A stretch of DNA of 64,000 nt from Vibrio cortegadensis (GCF_024347395.1 NZ_AP025472.1:1054001-1118000); one strand, 5' to 3'; positions 45,061 through 54,439 are shown, counted from the first letter of the stretch. Notes: generated by a model not told the origin, from the sequence alone. Numbers and translations are program-made.

Positions 45061-46395
45061 ATGGCGAGTAGTTCTAGAGGCCAATTCTCTTCGAAGTTTG
45101 GTTTTATAATGGCCGCAGCGGGTTCCGCTGTTGGTTTAGGTAATATTTGGGGATTTCCCACACAAGCTGCGAGCAATGGTGGCGCGGTATTTTTAATTGT
45201 CTATCTATTGATGGTGTTCTTGCTTGCATTTCCGATGCTGGTCGCTGAACTGACTATCGGTCGTTACGGTCAATCTAACCCAATTGCATCATTAAAAGCA
45301 GTATGGCCAAAAGGTAAAGCAGGCGCGATTGCTGTCGGCTTAGCTGGCATGACAGCGGTATCTTTAATTTTAAGCTTTTATGCCATCGTTGCTGGTTGGT
45401 TAATTGGTTCTTTTGCCGGAAGCGGTCTTGACCTGCTTGGTATGAATGACGCTGCGGATTGGCTAACGGGTTTTGGTACGGCTCGAAACCTGATTTTGAT
45501 GGTTATATTTATGCTGCTAACTATGTATGTAGTACGTAGTGGCGTTGCTGATGGTATCGAACGTTGGTCAACTCGTTTAATGCCTGTGCTTTTTGGTCTG
45601 TTCGGATTGATGATCATCTACATCTTTACGCAAGATGGTGCTGTCGAAGGTCTGAAAATGTACCTTGTTCCTGATTTCTCACATTTCAGTGCTGATCTTG
45701 TCGTTAGTGCAATGGGTCAAGCCTTCTTCTCATTATCACTTGGTGTTTGTACCATGATGGTGTACGGCTCTTACCTGAAAAAAGATACGAACTTACCTAA
45801 AACCGCAGCACAGGTTGCATTGGTTGATACTGGTGTTGCATTTGGTGCTGGGCTGCTGATTCTTCCTGCAATGTTTGTGGCGAAAAATAATGGCGTAGAA
45901 ATTTTCTCAGAATCAGGTGCATTACTAAGTTCAGATACACTTGTGTTTGCAGTTCTACCAGCGATGTTCGATACAATGGGCACAATGGGTATCTTTGTTA
46001 GTCTTGTGTTCTTCCTACTAATGATTATTGCGGCTTTAACATCATCTATTTCAATGCTTGAAGTGCCAGTTGCATGTGCGACTGAGGAGCTAAAACAGAG
46101 CAGAACAGTCGCAGTGGCGTGGATTGGTACCGTAATAACAGTGGTATCGTCAGTGATTGTTTTAAACTTTGGCGATCTGTTCGGCTTTGTAATTCAGTTA
46201 ACGACTGTGTACGCGCAACCGATCATTGGCCTATTCATAACGCTGATTGCGGGCTGGATTTGGCATCGTAACAGTGTATTAGAAGAGCTTAAGCAAGGTT
46301 ACCCAGAAATCGAAAGCGGCTTATTCTGGAAAGTATGGCCACTATATGTACGCGTTGTATGTCCGGTACTGATGCTGATGGTCTTCTTTGCATAA
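45061..46395 (+). CDS. Sodium-dependent transporter, NSS (SNF) family
   Basis: 444 residues with about 11 membrane helices. FGFIMAAAGSAVGLGNIWGFPTQAASNGG is the NSS signature holding the unwound first helix and sodium ligands. The family imports amino acids with sodium; bacterial members include LeuT, TnaT (tryptophan) and Tyt1 (tyrosine). The perfect TyrR box upstream points to an aromatic amino acid substrate. It is monocistronic and followed by a terminator. Confidence 0.9.
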   Translation: MASSSRGQFSSKFGFIMAAAGSAVGLGNIWGFPTQAASNGGAVFLIVYLLMVFLLAFPMLVAELTIGRYGQSNPIASLKAVWPKGKAGAIAVGLAGMTAVSLILSFYAIVAGWLIGSFAGSGLDLLGMNDAADWLTGFGTARNLILMVIFMLLTMYVVRSGVADGIERWSTRLMPVLFGLFGLMIIYIFTQDGAVEGLKMYLVPDFSHFSADLVVSAMGQAFFSLSLGVCTMMVYGSYLKKDTNLPKTAAQVALVDTGVAFGAGLLILPAMFVAKNNGVEIFSESGALLSSDTLVFAVLPAMFDTMGTMGIFVSLVFFLLMIIAALTSSISMLEVPVACATEELKQSRTVAVAWIGTVITVVSSVIVLNFGDLFGFVIQLTTVYAQPIIGLFITLIAGWIWHRNSVLEELKQGYPEIESGLFWKVWPLYVRVVCPVLMLMVFFA

Positions 46396-46424
46396 AGCGT
46401 CCATTTAATCTCAACACTTCTAAT

Positions 46425-46452
46425 GAAAGCCTCGCCATTGCGGGGCTTTTTC
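46425..46452 (+). terminator. Rho-independent terminator after the NSS transporter gene
   Basis: AAAGCCTCGC (46425-46434) pairs with GCGGGGCTTT (46440-46449), with one wobble, around a 5-base loop; a short T run follows. Confidence 0.82.
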
Positions 46453-46509
46453 GTGTGGTATCTCTGTAAGGAATCGCTATAATCAAGCGCCTATTATAGG
46501 AGCGCAGTC

Positions 46510-47208
46510 ATGTTCGACATACTCTTTAGTCATTCCGACTTTGTAATCATTAACAAACACCCTAATGTCAGCGTCCACAAAGATGACGGTGATACCATGT
46601 TGCTCCAAGAAGTGGTTAAGGTGACTGGAGACGACAAACTCTATCTTGTCCACCGTCTAGACAAAATGACCTCTGGTATTCTTCTATTAGCAAAACACCA
46701 CGCGGCCGCAAGTGTGTTATCTCAAGCATTTGCCAATCGCGAAGTGGAAAAATACTACTTAGCGATCGGAGCCAAAAAACCGAAGAAAAAACAGGGGCTG
46801 GTAAAAGGGGATATGGAGCGCTCTAGACGATCTTCATGGAAGCTAATGACTACTCAGGTTAACCCTGCAATCACTCAATTCTTATCGCAAGCGGCCCTAC
46901 CTGGTGAGCGGTTATTCCTTTGTAAGCCGTATACAGGGCGTACCCATCAAATAAGAGTGGCATTAAAATCCGTAGGTTCTGCGATTGTTGGTGACCCTAT
47001 TTATAATTGTGGTGAGCCATCAGACCGTGGCTATTTACACGCTTTTGCTATTCGTTTCAAATACCAGCAAGAAGAGTTTGAATGCCTTTGCGATCCTAGA
47101 GAGCAGATAAACCTTGGAGCCAAGTGGCATGAACAACCGACAAGTAGCAATATAGATGAGTGGCTGACGCCTTGGACGATGAACTGGCCTAAGTTAACGA
47201 CTAAATGA
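46510..47208 (+). CDS. RluA-family pseudouridine synthase (TIGR01621-like)
   Basis: 232 residues without an S4 domain. The catalytic Asp is in LVHRLDKMTSGILLLAK at about residue 52. KPYTGRTHQIRVALKSVG and the end region YLHAFAIRFKY complete the RluA pattern. It resembles a Vibrio/Shewanella group called TIGR01621; the RNA target is unknown. It is followed at once by a methyltransferase gene, so the two may form an RNA-modification operon. Confidence 0.85.
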   Translation: MFDILFSHSDFVIINKHPNVSVHKDDGDTMLLQEVVKVTGDDKLYLVHRLDKMTSGILLLAKHHAAASVLSQAFANREVEKYYLAIGAKKPKKKQGLVKGDMERSRRSSWKLMTTQVNPAITQFLSQAALPGERLFLCKPYTGRTHQIRVALKSVGSAIVGDPIYNCGEPSDRGYLHAFAIRFKYQQEEFECLCDPREQINLGAKWHEQPTSSNIDEWLTPWTMNWPKLTTK

Positions 47209-47228
47209 TAAGTAATAGAGATTTTCAG

Positions 47229-48167
47229 ATGCAAACAATCGCACTACCCGTATTTTTTGAACATATAGAGCAACAACTTCATACCGCCCCTGATGAAATC
47301 CGACGTATTTTTCATGGGCGAGGGCAGCACTGGGAAGGATTAGAGCAACTCACATGTGATTGGCTACAAGGCCAGATGGTGGTGAATATCTTTAAACCTG
47401 TCGAAGACGAATTTTTTAGTGCGTTGAAATCTGGTTTACTTGCTTTAACAAAGAGTGAAATTTGGAATAAAAGAGAAGGTAAGTCGATTCTAATTCAACA
47501 CCGTTATAGTGACGGTGCTCCATCTGAGGTGATCTTTGGTGAATTAAACGCAAATCCAGTGGTTAATGAAAGCGGTTTAAAATACCAGCTAGATATAGGC
47601 AGAAACCAGAACTTTGGTTTGTTTCTAGACATGCGTTTTGGGCGTGACTGGGTAAGAAATAATGCTGAAGAGAAGAAGGTATTAAATTTATTTTCATATA
47701 CCTGTGGCTTCTCAGTCGCGGCTATTGCTGGTGGTGCAAATAAAGTGGTTAATGTAGATATGGCAAAAGGCTCACTGAATAAAGGACGTGAAAATCACCG
47801 AGTAAATGGACATGACACAAGCAAGGTTAGCTTCCTAGGTCATGATATTTTTAAGTCGTGGGGAAAAATAAAAAAGGCAGGGCCATACGAATTAATCGTA
47901 ATTGATCCACCATCTTTTCAGAAAGGAAGCTTCGCATTAACAAAAGATTATAAAAAAATATTACGACGTTTACCTGAATTATTGACCGAAAATGGCCAAG
48001 TTTTAGCTTGTGTTAACTCGCCAGCAGTCAGCCCTGATTTTTTAATTAATTCTATGAAGGAAGAGGCTCCATTAATTAAGTACAGCACTAGGTTGAATAA
48101 TCCACCGGAGTTTTTGGATATAAATCCAGATAACAGCTTAAAAGCTATGGTTTTTATGCGTAGCTAA
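47229..48167 (+). CDS. Class I SAM-dependent methyltransferase, possibly rRNA-modifying
   Basis: 312 residues. The Rossmann region (about 140-290) has LNLFSYTCGFSVAAIAGGA for motif I, VNVDMAKGSL for motif II and the catalytic DPPSFQKG (motif IV), which resembles RlmI/RlmK-type rRNA methyltransferases. There is no PUA domain. An ATG at 47205, overlapping the previous stop as ATGA, would add eight residues and remains possible. Being coupled to a pseudouridine synthase gene supports an RNA substrate; this is inference. Confidence 0.8.
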   Translation: MQTIALPVFFEHIEQQLHTAPDEIRRIFHGRGQHWEGLEQLTCDWLQGQMVVNIFKPVEDEFFSALKSGLLALTKSEIWNKREGKSILIQHRYSDGAPSEVIFGELNANPVVNESGLKYQLDIGRNQNFGLFLDMRFGRDWVRNNAEEKKVLNLFSYTCGFSVAAIAGGANKVVNVDMAKGSLNKGRENHRVNGHDTSKVSFLGHDIFKSWGKIKKAGPYELIVIDPPSFQKGSFALTKDYKKILRRLPELLTENGQVLACVNSPAVSPDFLINSMKEEAPLIKYSTRLNNPPEFLDINPDNSLKAMVFMRS

Positions 48168-48587
48168 GCCCCGCCCTAAAGAAAATAAGGGGCTGTGCGT
48201 GTTATTTTTAGCGTATTGTTATTTTTTATCGAAAAGCAAGATGTGCCTTTTTTAAACGGATGATATTAATATGAAGCTCAAATTAATATGGAGTAAAAAC
48301 TTTATATAAAATCATAATCTTTTTATTATTGATGATTGACTGATTTTTGAACGATTTTTGCGTTTTTTTATTATTTTTGTGATGTGTGATATTAAAAAAT
48401 CAAGCTTAAACTTAAAAAATCCCTTTTTTTTAAGGGTTTATTGGAGCATTATCAAAGTTTGCTATCATTTTTCGCAGTGCAAATTAATGTTGTAAGTATT
48501 GTTTCATAAAAAGAACAGCGGTATCATTTTTTTAGATAAACGTCAGGATGGTGTCCTGTATAATTTAAATAAAATGGAGCTACACAA
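48168..48587. other. Long AT-rich region upstream of the tad/flp locus
   Basis: 420 bases, very AT-rich with T runs, and no gene. An AGCCCC/GGGGCT hairpin (48167-48194) just after the methyltransferase lacks a T tail. AAATCCCTT and AAGGGTTT at about 48417-48439 form another weak hairpin. The last 50 bases hold the flp promoter elements. Its length and low GC suggest complex regulation, for example by a nucleoid protein such as H-NS. Confidence 0.6.
48544..48564 (+). promoter_or_regulatory. flp promoter: dyad abutting a -10 element
   Basis: A consensus -10 hexamer TATAAT lies at 48559-48564, about 24 bases before the flp ATG. No good -35 hexamer stands 16-18 bases upstream. A perfect dyad CAGGA-TGGTG-TCCTG (48544-48558) fills that spacer and touches the -10. 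The pattern fits a promoter needing an activator or blocked by a repressor. The regulator is unknown. Confidence 0.5.
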
Positions 48588-48803
48588 ATGCTTACCAAAC
48601 TTTTTGTTAAATCAACTCTTGCGCTTGAAGAATTTAAAAAAGACCAACGTGGTGTAACTGCAATCGAATATGCAATCATCGGTGTTGCAGTTTCTGCAAT
48701 CGTACTTGCGTTATTTAACGGTAATTTAAAAGATGCTCTTACTAATGCTATGTCATCTATAACACAGAACATTAAAGATGCTGATACTGGTGTGAAAATT
48801 TAA
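48588..48803 (+). CDS. flp: Flp-type IVb pilin
   Basis: 71 residues. The prepilin site is RG-VTAIEYAIIG with cleavage after Gly22, followed by the hydrophobic helix to about residue 44 and a short polar tail. It is the structural subunit of the Tad pilus, processed by the prepilin peptidase encoded next. The SD TGGAG lies about eight bases upstream. First gene of the locus. Confidence 0.95.
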   Translation: MLTKLFVKSTLALEEFKKDQRGVTAIEYAIIGVAVSAIVLALFNGNLKDALTNAMSSITQNIKDADTGVKI

Positions 48804-48815
48804 ATCGTAGTGCCA

Positions 48816-49247
48816 ATGACTAGTTTATGGTGGTTATTATTAACCACCATATCTTTATTTGTCTGCTATCAAGATATAACTAAACGAACGATTTCTAACC
48901 GTGTCGTTTTTTTAGTTATGTCACTTTGTAGCATTTTATATTTTCAACATAGTGTTTTTGAATCTGTACTTTATGCAGTCGGAATTTTATTCGTTGGTTT
49001 TGTACTCTTTAACTTGAATATTATTGCCGCGGGCGATGTAAAATTGTTGTCGGCATTTTCTTTAGCCATTACCCCCCAATACCTGCCTTTAACACTTTTT
49101 ATTATCACTTTATTAGGCAGTCTATTAGGTGTGGCTTACTACCTCTACGCGAAATGCTCGGATTACAAAAAAATAATGGGAAATGGGCTGCCTTATGGTG
49201 TGCCTATTTGCCTTGGTTGCTTGTTTGGAATAGCGGCATCCCTTTAA
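48816..49247 (+). CDS. tadV: Prepilin peptidase of the Tad system
   Basis: 143 residues, mostly membrane helices. Catalytic aspartates of the A24 family are in CYQDITKRTISN (about residue 20) and AAGDVKLLSAFSL (about 74). It removes the Flp leader and probably also processes TadE and TadF. It is short, as TadV/CpaA proteins are. A GTG at 48810 would add two residues. Confidence 0.9.
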   Translation: MTSLWWLLLTTISLFVCYQDITKRTISNRVVFLVMSLCSILYFQHSVFESVLYAVGILFVGFVLFNLNIIAAGDVKLLSAFSLAITPQYLPLTLFIITLLGSLLGVAYYLYAKCSDYKKIMGNGLPYGVPICLGCLFGIAASL

Positions 49248-49257
49248 AGGAAATGAA

Positions 49258-50061
49258 GTGAAAAATAAAATTATTATTATCATTGCTGCGGTAGCTATTT
49301 TAATCGGTTTGTTTGGGTTAGCGGGCAGTTTGTCTACACCTGAACCTGACACCGTTCAGGTTGAAGTAGTACCAGAAATCAAAATTAAAATTTGGCGTCT
49401 AAAGAATGACGTTGAACTGGGGCAAAAAGTACAACGTAACGATTTTTCAATTGAGTTCATGCCAGAGAGTGAAGCCCATACTTACGGAATTGCTGAAGAT
49501 GTAGAGCTGAATTTTGAAGCTGGTTCCGTATATAACTCAGCGCGTAAAGCTCATAGTCTTACTGACCAAAACTGGATTGTTCAACCGAATGACGATGGTT
49601 ATGTTGAACTCATTATTCAACCGCAGCGAGTGCCATACGCAATAAGTGTCGATCCTAAATCGGTTGTGGGCGGAGTTATTACAAATGGTACCGTGGTTGA
49701 TATTCTTGCACTTTCTATACCCGGTTCTACTGCCTCTGTTGAGGTAGGTGCTGCACAAAGTGCTCGAACAAGAACCATTTCAATCACCCCCATATTAATA
49801 GCCGTCAAAGTTCTGCAGGTGAAAAAGACAGTAGTGGAAGCTACGCGTAATGCGGTTACTCAAACTGAGGTGGATTTAATTCTAGAATTGACACGAAAGC
49901 AAGTCGCTAAACTAACGATTGCGAAGAGAATTTCAGAATTAGAGGTACACAAATCAATTGGAAAATATAAACCATCAGATCTACAAGCTGATGCTGGTGA
50001 CGTACTAGCTGATTTCAAATCGATTACCGAATTTCGAGCAAGTGAAGCACAAATTAAATAG
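49258..50061 (+). CDS. rcpC: Tad pilus assembly protein RcpC/CpaB
   Basis: 267 residues with one N-terminal membrane helix (IIIIIAAVAILIGLFGLAG) and then SAF-like domains (about 40-200, with VPYAISVDPKSVVGGVITNGTVVD, including the CpaB/RcpC-type beta-clip). It is periplasmic and helps the secretin. GTG start at 49258 has AAAGGA six bases upstream. Confidence 0.9.
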   Translation: MKNKIIIIIAAVAILIGLFGLAGSLSTPEPDTVQVEVVPEIKIKIWRLKNDVELGQKVQRNDFSIEFMPESEAHTYGIAEDVELNFEAGSVYNSARKAHSLTDQNWIVQPNDDGYVELIIQPQRVPYAISVDPKSVVGGVITNGTVVDILALSIPGSTASVEVGAAQSARTRTISITPILIAVKVLQVKKTVVEATRNAVTQTEVDLILELTRKQVAKLTIAKRISELEVHKSIGKYKPSDLQADAGDVLADFKSITEFRASEAQIK

Positions 50062-50070
50062 GGCGAAGGA

Positions 50071-51399
50071 ATGTTAAGCATACTAAGAACAATTATTATC
50101 TCTGGGTTGGTTATGGTTTTTTCGGCCCCCAGTTTTGCTCAAAGAATCCTGAATTTGGCGGAAGGTGATGCAAATACAATTAAAGTAAACCAAGACATAG
50201 CATCTGTATTTATCTCTGACCCTAAAATTGCCGACTATCAAGTTATCGATAAAAGAAAAGTAGTGGTTTTCGGAAAAAAATTGGGTAGCACTTCTCTACT
50301 AATTTTCAATGAAGAGGGAGATACTCTCGCAGCTCGTAAGCTAGTGATCAATCAGAGCTTGGTCCATATCCAACAACAAATTCAGTTGAAGTATCCGAAT
50401 GCCGAAGTCACTATTTATAATTTAGGTGAGCAGGTTGTTTTAAGTGGTGTCGTTGCCACTGAGCAAGAGAAAGATGAAATCAACACCATTGTTGGCGAAC
50501 TGATGGGTAAGAAATCAGAAGATTACCAAGTTAAATGGGATCTTGGTGAAAATGAGTATGAAATGGAGTTTATGAAAAGACGCCATTTTGAAGGTATTGT
50601 TAATAACATTGAAGTGGCGTCGACTAAACAAGTCAATGTGAAGCTTTCGATTGCAGAGGTGTCACAAACATTTTTAGAAGAAGTTGGCGTTCAATATGGC
50701 AGCAGTGGTCAATCATCAGGAATTTTTGTTGATCAGCTTACGAAATTTAGTGCTTCCGATATTATATCGGTGATTACGGCAATTGGTGACGATACAGTCG
50801 GACAAATTTTAGCTGAACCGAACTTATCCGTAATTTCAGGAGAGAGTGCAAGCTTCCTTGTTGGTGGCGAACTGCCTGTGGTTACCATCATTGATGGTGG
50901 AACAAACGTTCTATACAAAGAGTTTGGTGTACGTTTAGAGTTAATGGCCAAAGTATTGAATGACGACAAAATTAAATTGTCACTGATGCCTGAAGTGAGC
51001 TCATTAGATACACAATATGCCAATGAAACCTATAATTTGCCAGCACTTAAAACTCGTAGAGCTCGAACGACGGTAGAGCTCGGTGATGGTCAAAGTTTTG
51101 TTCTTGGTGGATTGTTAAACACAGAAGATAAAGAGACGTTAAAAAGAATTCCATATGTCGCTGATGTGCCAATTCTAGGAGCACTTTTCCGTAATACCGG
51201 TACAGAACGTAAAAAAACTGAACTGATAATAGTCGCAACGGTTAATCTAGTTCAGCCTATTCATCCCTCTCAAATCCAGTTACCAACGATGAGAAAATCA
51301 ACGACGTTACAACGCTTTTTTGCTGTCGAGAAAAAATACACCAAAGCCAGTGATAAATGGGCTGAAGAAGTGCTAGCTACTGGAGGATTTAAAAAGTGA
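50071..51399 (+). CDS. rcpA: Outer membrane secretin RcpA/CpaC
   Basis: 442 residues. A signal peptide ends at SFA near residue 23. An N-terminal pilus-secretin domain follows (about 25-95, NLAEGDANTIKVNQDIASVFISDP), a BON-like region (about 95-140) and the C-terminal secretin domain (about 230-400), with LSVISGESASFLVGGELPV and QSFVLGGLLNTE. It forms the outer membrane channel for the Flp pilus. It overlaps the next gene by four bases. Confidence 0.94.
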   Translation: MLSILRTIIISGLVMVFSAPSFAQRILNLAEGDANTIKVNQDIASVFISDPKIADYQVIDKRKVVVFGKKLGSTSLLIFNEEGDTLAARKLVINQSLVHIQQQIQLKYPNAEVTIYNLGEQVVLSGVVATEQEKDEINTIVGELMGKKSEDYQVKWDLGENEYEMEFMKRRHFEGIVNNIEVASTKQVNVKLSIAEVSQTFLEEVGVQYGSSGQSSGIFVDQLTKFSASDIISVITAIGDDTVGQILAEPNLSVISGESASFLVGGELPVVTIIDGGTNVLYKEFGVRLELMAKVLNDDKIKLSLMPEVSSLDTQYANETYNLPALKTRRARTTVELGDGQSFVLGGLLNTEDKETLKRIPYVADVPILGALFRNTGTERKKTELIIVATVNLVQPIHPSQIQLPTMRKSTTLQRFFAVEKKYTKASDKWAEEVLATGGFKK

Positions 51400-51917
51400 T
51401 TAAGCAATATATGGTAATTCTTATAGCAACTCTTGTACTTAGTGGCTGCGCAGAGCATGTAGCTGAAAGAACGGGTACTCAAATTGATGTGGTTCCCGTT
51501 ACTTATTCGCTAGCGTTGAAAATTAAACCTCAACAGCATAAAGCGGCACAAGCCGAGTTGGATGAATTTATTACTGACAATTGGAAATTGATTGTTGATC
51601 AAGAAGTCACTCTGATGTGGCGAACGAAACTAGGTCAAAAATGGGCGAAAAAAACAAGAACGTTATTAATCAAGAATGGCGTAGATGAAAAACAGATCGC
51701 AGTAACACAAGCGAATGCTGGTTTTGGTGAACGTTTCGATTTTGAGATTAAAACACGCGTCCACAAAGCCATCGTGTCTATCTGTGATTATGCCGCAGTT
51801 GGTCATCATGGCGAAACAAATGATGGTTGCTATTCGGATAACGCGCGTTGGCAATCCATGGTCAACCCTGAAAATATGCTTAACCAGTCTCTTAATGCTG
51901 AAAACGTAAATAAGTGA
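51396..51917 (+). CDS. CpaD/RcpB-like pilus biogenesis lipoprotein
   Basis: 173 residues with a lipobox LSGC at about residues 15-18. The C-terminal part DGCYSDNARWQSMVNPENML matches the Cys and Asn-Pro pattern of the CpaD end. Position between the secretin and tadZ is that of rcpB/cpaD in other tad loci. These proteins stabilise or gate the secretin. Similarity elsewhere is weak, hence the lower certainty. Confidence 0.75.
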   Translation: MIKQYMVILIATLVLSGCAEHVAERTGTQIDVVPVTYSLALKIKPQQHKAAQAELDEFITDNWKLIVDQEVTLMWRTKLGQKWAKKTRTLLIKNGVDEKQIAVTQANAGFGERFDFEIKTRVHKAIVSICDYAAVGHHGETNDGCYSDNARWQSMVNPENMLNQSLNAENVNK

Positions 51918-51924
51918 TCTCTGT

Positions 51925-53153
51925 ATGTTAGATTTAGTTGATCTATTAAAAAACAATGAACAAAGCACGGCGCAAGAAGAGAAACTGACCTCTGTTCTTT
52001 TTCATCAAAGTGAAGAGTGTAAAGAGTTAGTTGAAGAAGCATTTCGCTTTGAAGGCATCGTAACACCCGCGATTCTTCAAAATAGTGATGACACGATTCG
52101 TAAACATGTTCGTGAATCGACGATAGAAATCGTACTGGTTGAGCTGAATATGAGTAGTGATGTTACTGCTGATATGAAGAGGATCAGTCATTTACTTCCT
52201 AACCATGCTTCAGTAATTGTTATTGGTAGTGAAGATGCAATCTCCACGATCCGAAACTTGAAAGAGATGGGCTTCTATTATTTATTCTGGCCAGTGTCGA
52301 AGCAAGAGCTAATTGACTTCGTTAGAAACGTTAACGACAACCGAACGCGTAATAGCGGATTAGGGCAGAACCGTACAGCAAAAAGAATTGCGATTTGGGG
52401 GGCGAAAGGCGGTGTGGGTGCCACTTTTTTAGCTTGTGAAATTGCATTTGAACTTTCCGCTAAAAAAATAGCTCATGTTTGCTGATCGATCATAACTATT
52501 CTGGCGGAAATCTAGATATATTTCTTGGTTTGAGTCAGTTTGAAAAGCGTCCAGTCACCCCTGGCTCAATGTCATCCAGTCTTGATCTCTCTTATGCGAC
52601 AAGCATGACTAAAAAAGTCAATAACATGCTATCGGTACTTGCTATTGATTCCGATGAGCTTATTGAAGCAGAGCTAAAAGAGTATTCAAGAACCCTTTCT
52701 AAAGAGCTTGCCGTTCAAAACAATTTTATTCTTGAAGACCTTTCGAGCTCAGCTAATAGCCGTGGTGACCTCAAATATTTGGCTACAGCCTGTGATGTTT
52801 TGGTTTTGACTTTAGAGCCAACAGTATCGAGTTTAAGAGATGCTGCTAGAGTGATTAGTGACCTTGATAAACACAGGGCAACCGTGCGCTGTATTGTTGT
52901 ATTGAACTACACCATGCCTGAAAAGTCTGCAACGGTATCAACAGAAGAAATTGAGAAGTATTTGAGACAAGCGATTGATATCGTGTGCCCATTTGAGCCT
53001 AAACTTGGTGCAATGGTTTTAGAAGGCAAGCACTTATATCAACAAAACTACCCAATTAGTCAGAGTCTGAATCGTTTGACATCACTATTGCTTGGACAGA
53101 ACGCCCCTAAAAGTAAGAAGAATATCTTTCAACGCTTGGCTAGGAAAAGATAA
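51925..53153 (+). pseudogene. tadZ: tadZ/cpaE-like localisation ATPase, split by a frameshift
   Basis: Two frames together make one TadZ. The first (51925-52485, 186 residues) has the receiver-like N-terminal domain and the deviant Walker A WGAKGGVGATF, then stops at 52483. The second frame, open from 52479 with no real start of its own, continues with LLIDHNYSGGNLDIFLG and runs to 53153. One extra T in GTTTG (52477-52481) would restore HVLLIDHN in a single frame of about 410 residues. It may be a true mutation, a sequencing error or a phase-variable site. TadZ places the pilus machine at the pole. Confidence 0.8.
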
Positions 53154-53155
53154 CT

Positions 53156-54439
53156 ATGGATCAGTCAAAATCCGTTTATGTAACGATTCGACAACAGATA
53201 TTTGAAGCATTAGAAGCCGAAGCTGTAAATAGTCTTTCCAAAGATCAATTAAGCAAGCAACTCTCAAGTGCTGTCGATCTGCTTATAGAGAGGCAAGGGC
53301 TATCTGTTGCAAGTGTCGTGCGCAACGATTTTGTAAAAAGCTTAGTCGATGAGCTACATGGTTTGGGGCCTCTTCAAACGTTAATGGATGATGAATCAAT
53401 TAGCGATATCATGATTAACGGTTGTGATCATGTTTTTATTGAACGTAATGGTTTGGTCGAAAAAGCATCGGTTAATTTCATCGATGAAAATCAACTTGTG
53501 CAAATTGCAAAACGTATTGCAAGCCGTGTTGGACGCCGTGTAGATGATTCAAGCCCAACTTGTGATGCCCGTTTACAAGATGGAAGTCGTGTCAATATTG
53601 TCATTCCCCCAATTGCAATAGACGGTACGTCCATATCCATTCGAAAATTCAAAAAGCACAGTATTGGCTTAACTGAGCTCGCTGAATTTGGCGCAATGAG
53701 CCCTGAAATGACAAGGTTACTTATGATAGCGGCGCGCTGTCGTTTAAATATTCTTATTTCAGGAGGCACAGGTTCGGGTAAAACGACGATGCTAAACGCA
53801 TTATCGCAGTATATTTCAGAAAAAGAGCGAATCGTAACGATAGAAGATGCTGCTGAATTGAAGTTACAGCAACCACACGTTGTGAGGCTTGAGACACGAA
53901 CTTCAGGAATTGAGGGTACGGGTGCTATTGACCAGCGAGATCTTGTAATCAATTCACTACGGATGAGACCAGACAGGATTATCGTAGGTGAGTGTCGTGG
54001 CGGTGAAGCATTTGAAATGCTTCAAGCGATGAACACAGGGCATGATGGTTCGATGTCTACACTGCACGCTAATACACCAAGAGATGCGCTTGCTCGTGTT
54101 GAAGCGATGGTGATGATGGCGACTAATAATTTACCACTTGAAGCTATTCGCAGAACGATTGTCAGTGCTGTAGATATTGTTATTCAAATCAGTCGCTTGC
54201 ATGATGGTAGCCGTAAAGTTATGAGTATCTCTGAAGTTGTTGGTTTAGAAGGCAGCAATGTTGTTCTAGAAGAAATATTTAGATTTCAGCCGCTGCCTAT
54301 GCAAGGTGATGATGGCAAAGTTAAAGGTAACTTTGTTACAGCAGGCTTAATGCAGCGTTCAGTTTTAGTGGAAAAAGCTCGATTCTTCGGCTTAGAGCAA
54401 CAGTTAAACTCAGCGTTTAAAGTGGGTGAAGCGGTATGA
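53156..54439 (+). CDS. tadA: Tad pilus secretion ATPase
   Basis: A 427-residue type II/IV secretion ATPase of the CpaF class. The N-terminal domain ends near LHGLGPLQTLMDDESISDIMING. Walker A GGTGSGKTT is at about residues 203-211, the Asp box follows, and TIEDAAELKLQQPHVVRLETR and the His box GHDGSMSTLHANTPRDAL complete the fold. It powers Flp pilus assembly and retraction. It overlaps tadB by four bases. Confidence 0.95.
   Translation: MDQSKSVYVTIRQQIFEALEAEAVNSLSKDQLSKQLSSAVDLLIERQGLSVASVVRNDFVKSLVDELHGLGPLQTLMDDESISDIMINGCDHVFIERNGLVEKASVNFIDENQLVQIAKRIASRVGRRVDDSSPTCDARLQDGSRVNIVIPPIAIDGTSISIRKFKKHSIGLTELAEFGAMSPEMTRLLMIAARCRLNILISGGTGSGKTTMLNALSQYISEKERIVTIEDAAELKLQQPHVVRLETRTSGIEGTGAIDQRDLVINSLRMRPDRIIVGECRGGEAFEMLQAMNTGHDGSMSTLHANTPRDALARVEAMVMMATNNLPLEAIRRTIVSAVDIVIQISRLHDGSRKVMSISEVVGLEGSNVVLEEIFRFQPLPMQGDDGKVKGNFVTAGLMQRSVLVEKARFFGLEQQLNSAFKVGEAV

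Noticed and set aside
48524..48772. Minus-strand open frame across flp
   Set aside because: It is the antisense of flp and its promoter, without a plausible start or homology.
52461..52485. Canonical programmed -1 ribosomal frameshift signal in tadZ
   Set aside because: The A run is in the register T-AAA-AAA-ATA, not X-XXY-YYZ, and I see no obvious downstream stimulatory hairpin. A simple lost T is more economical.
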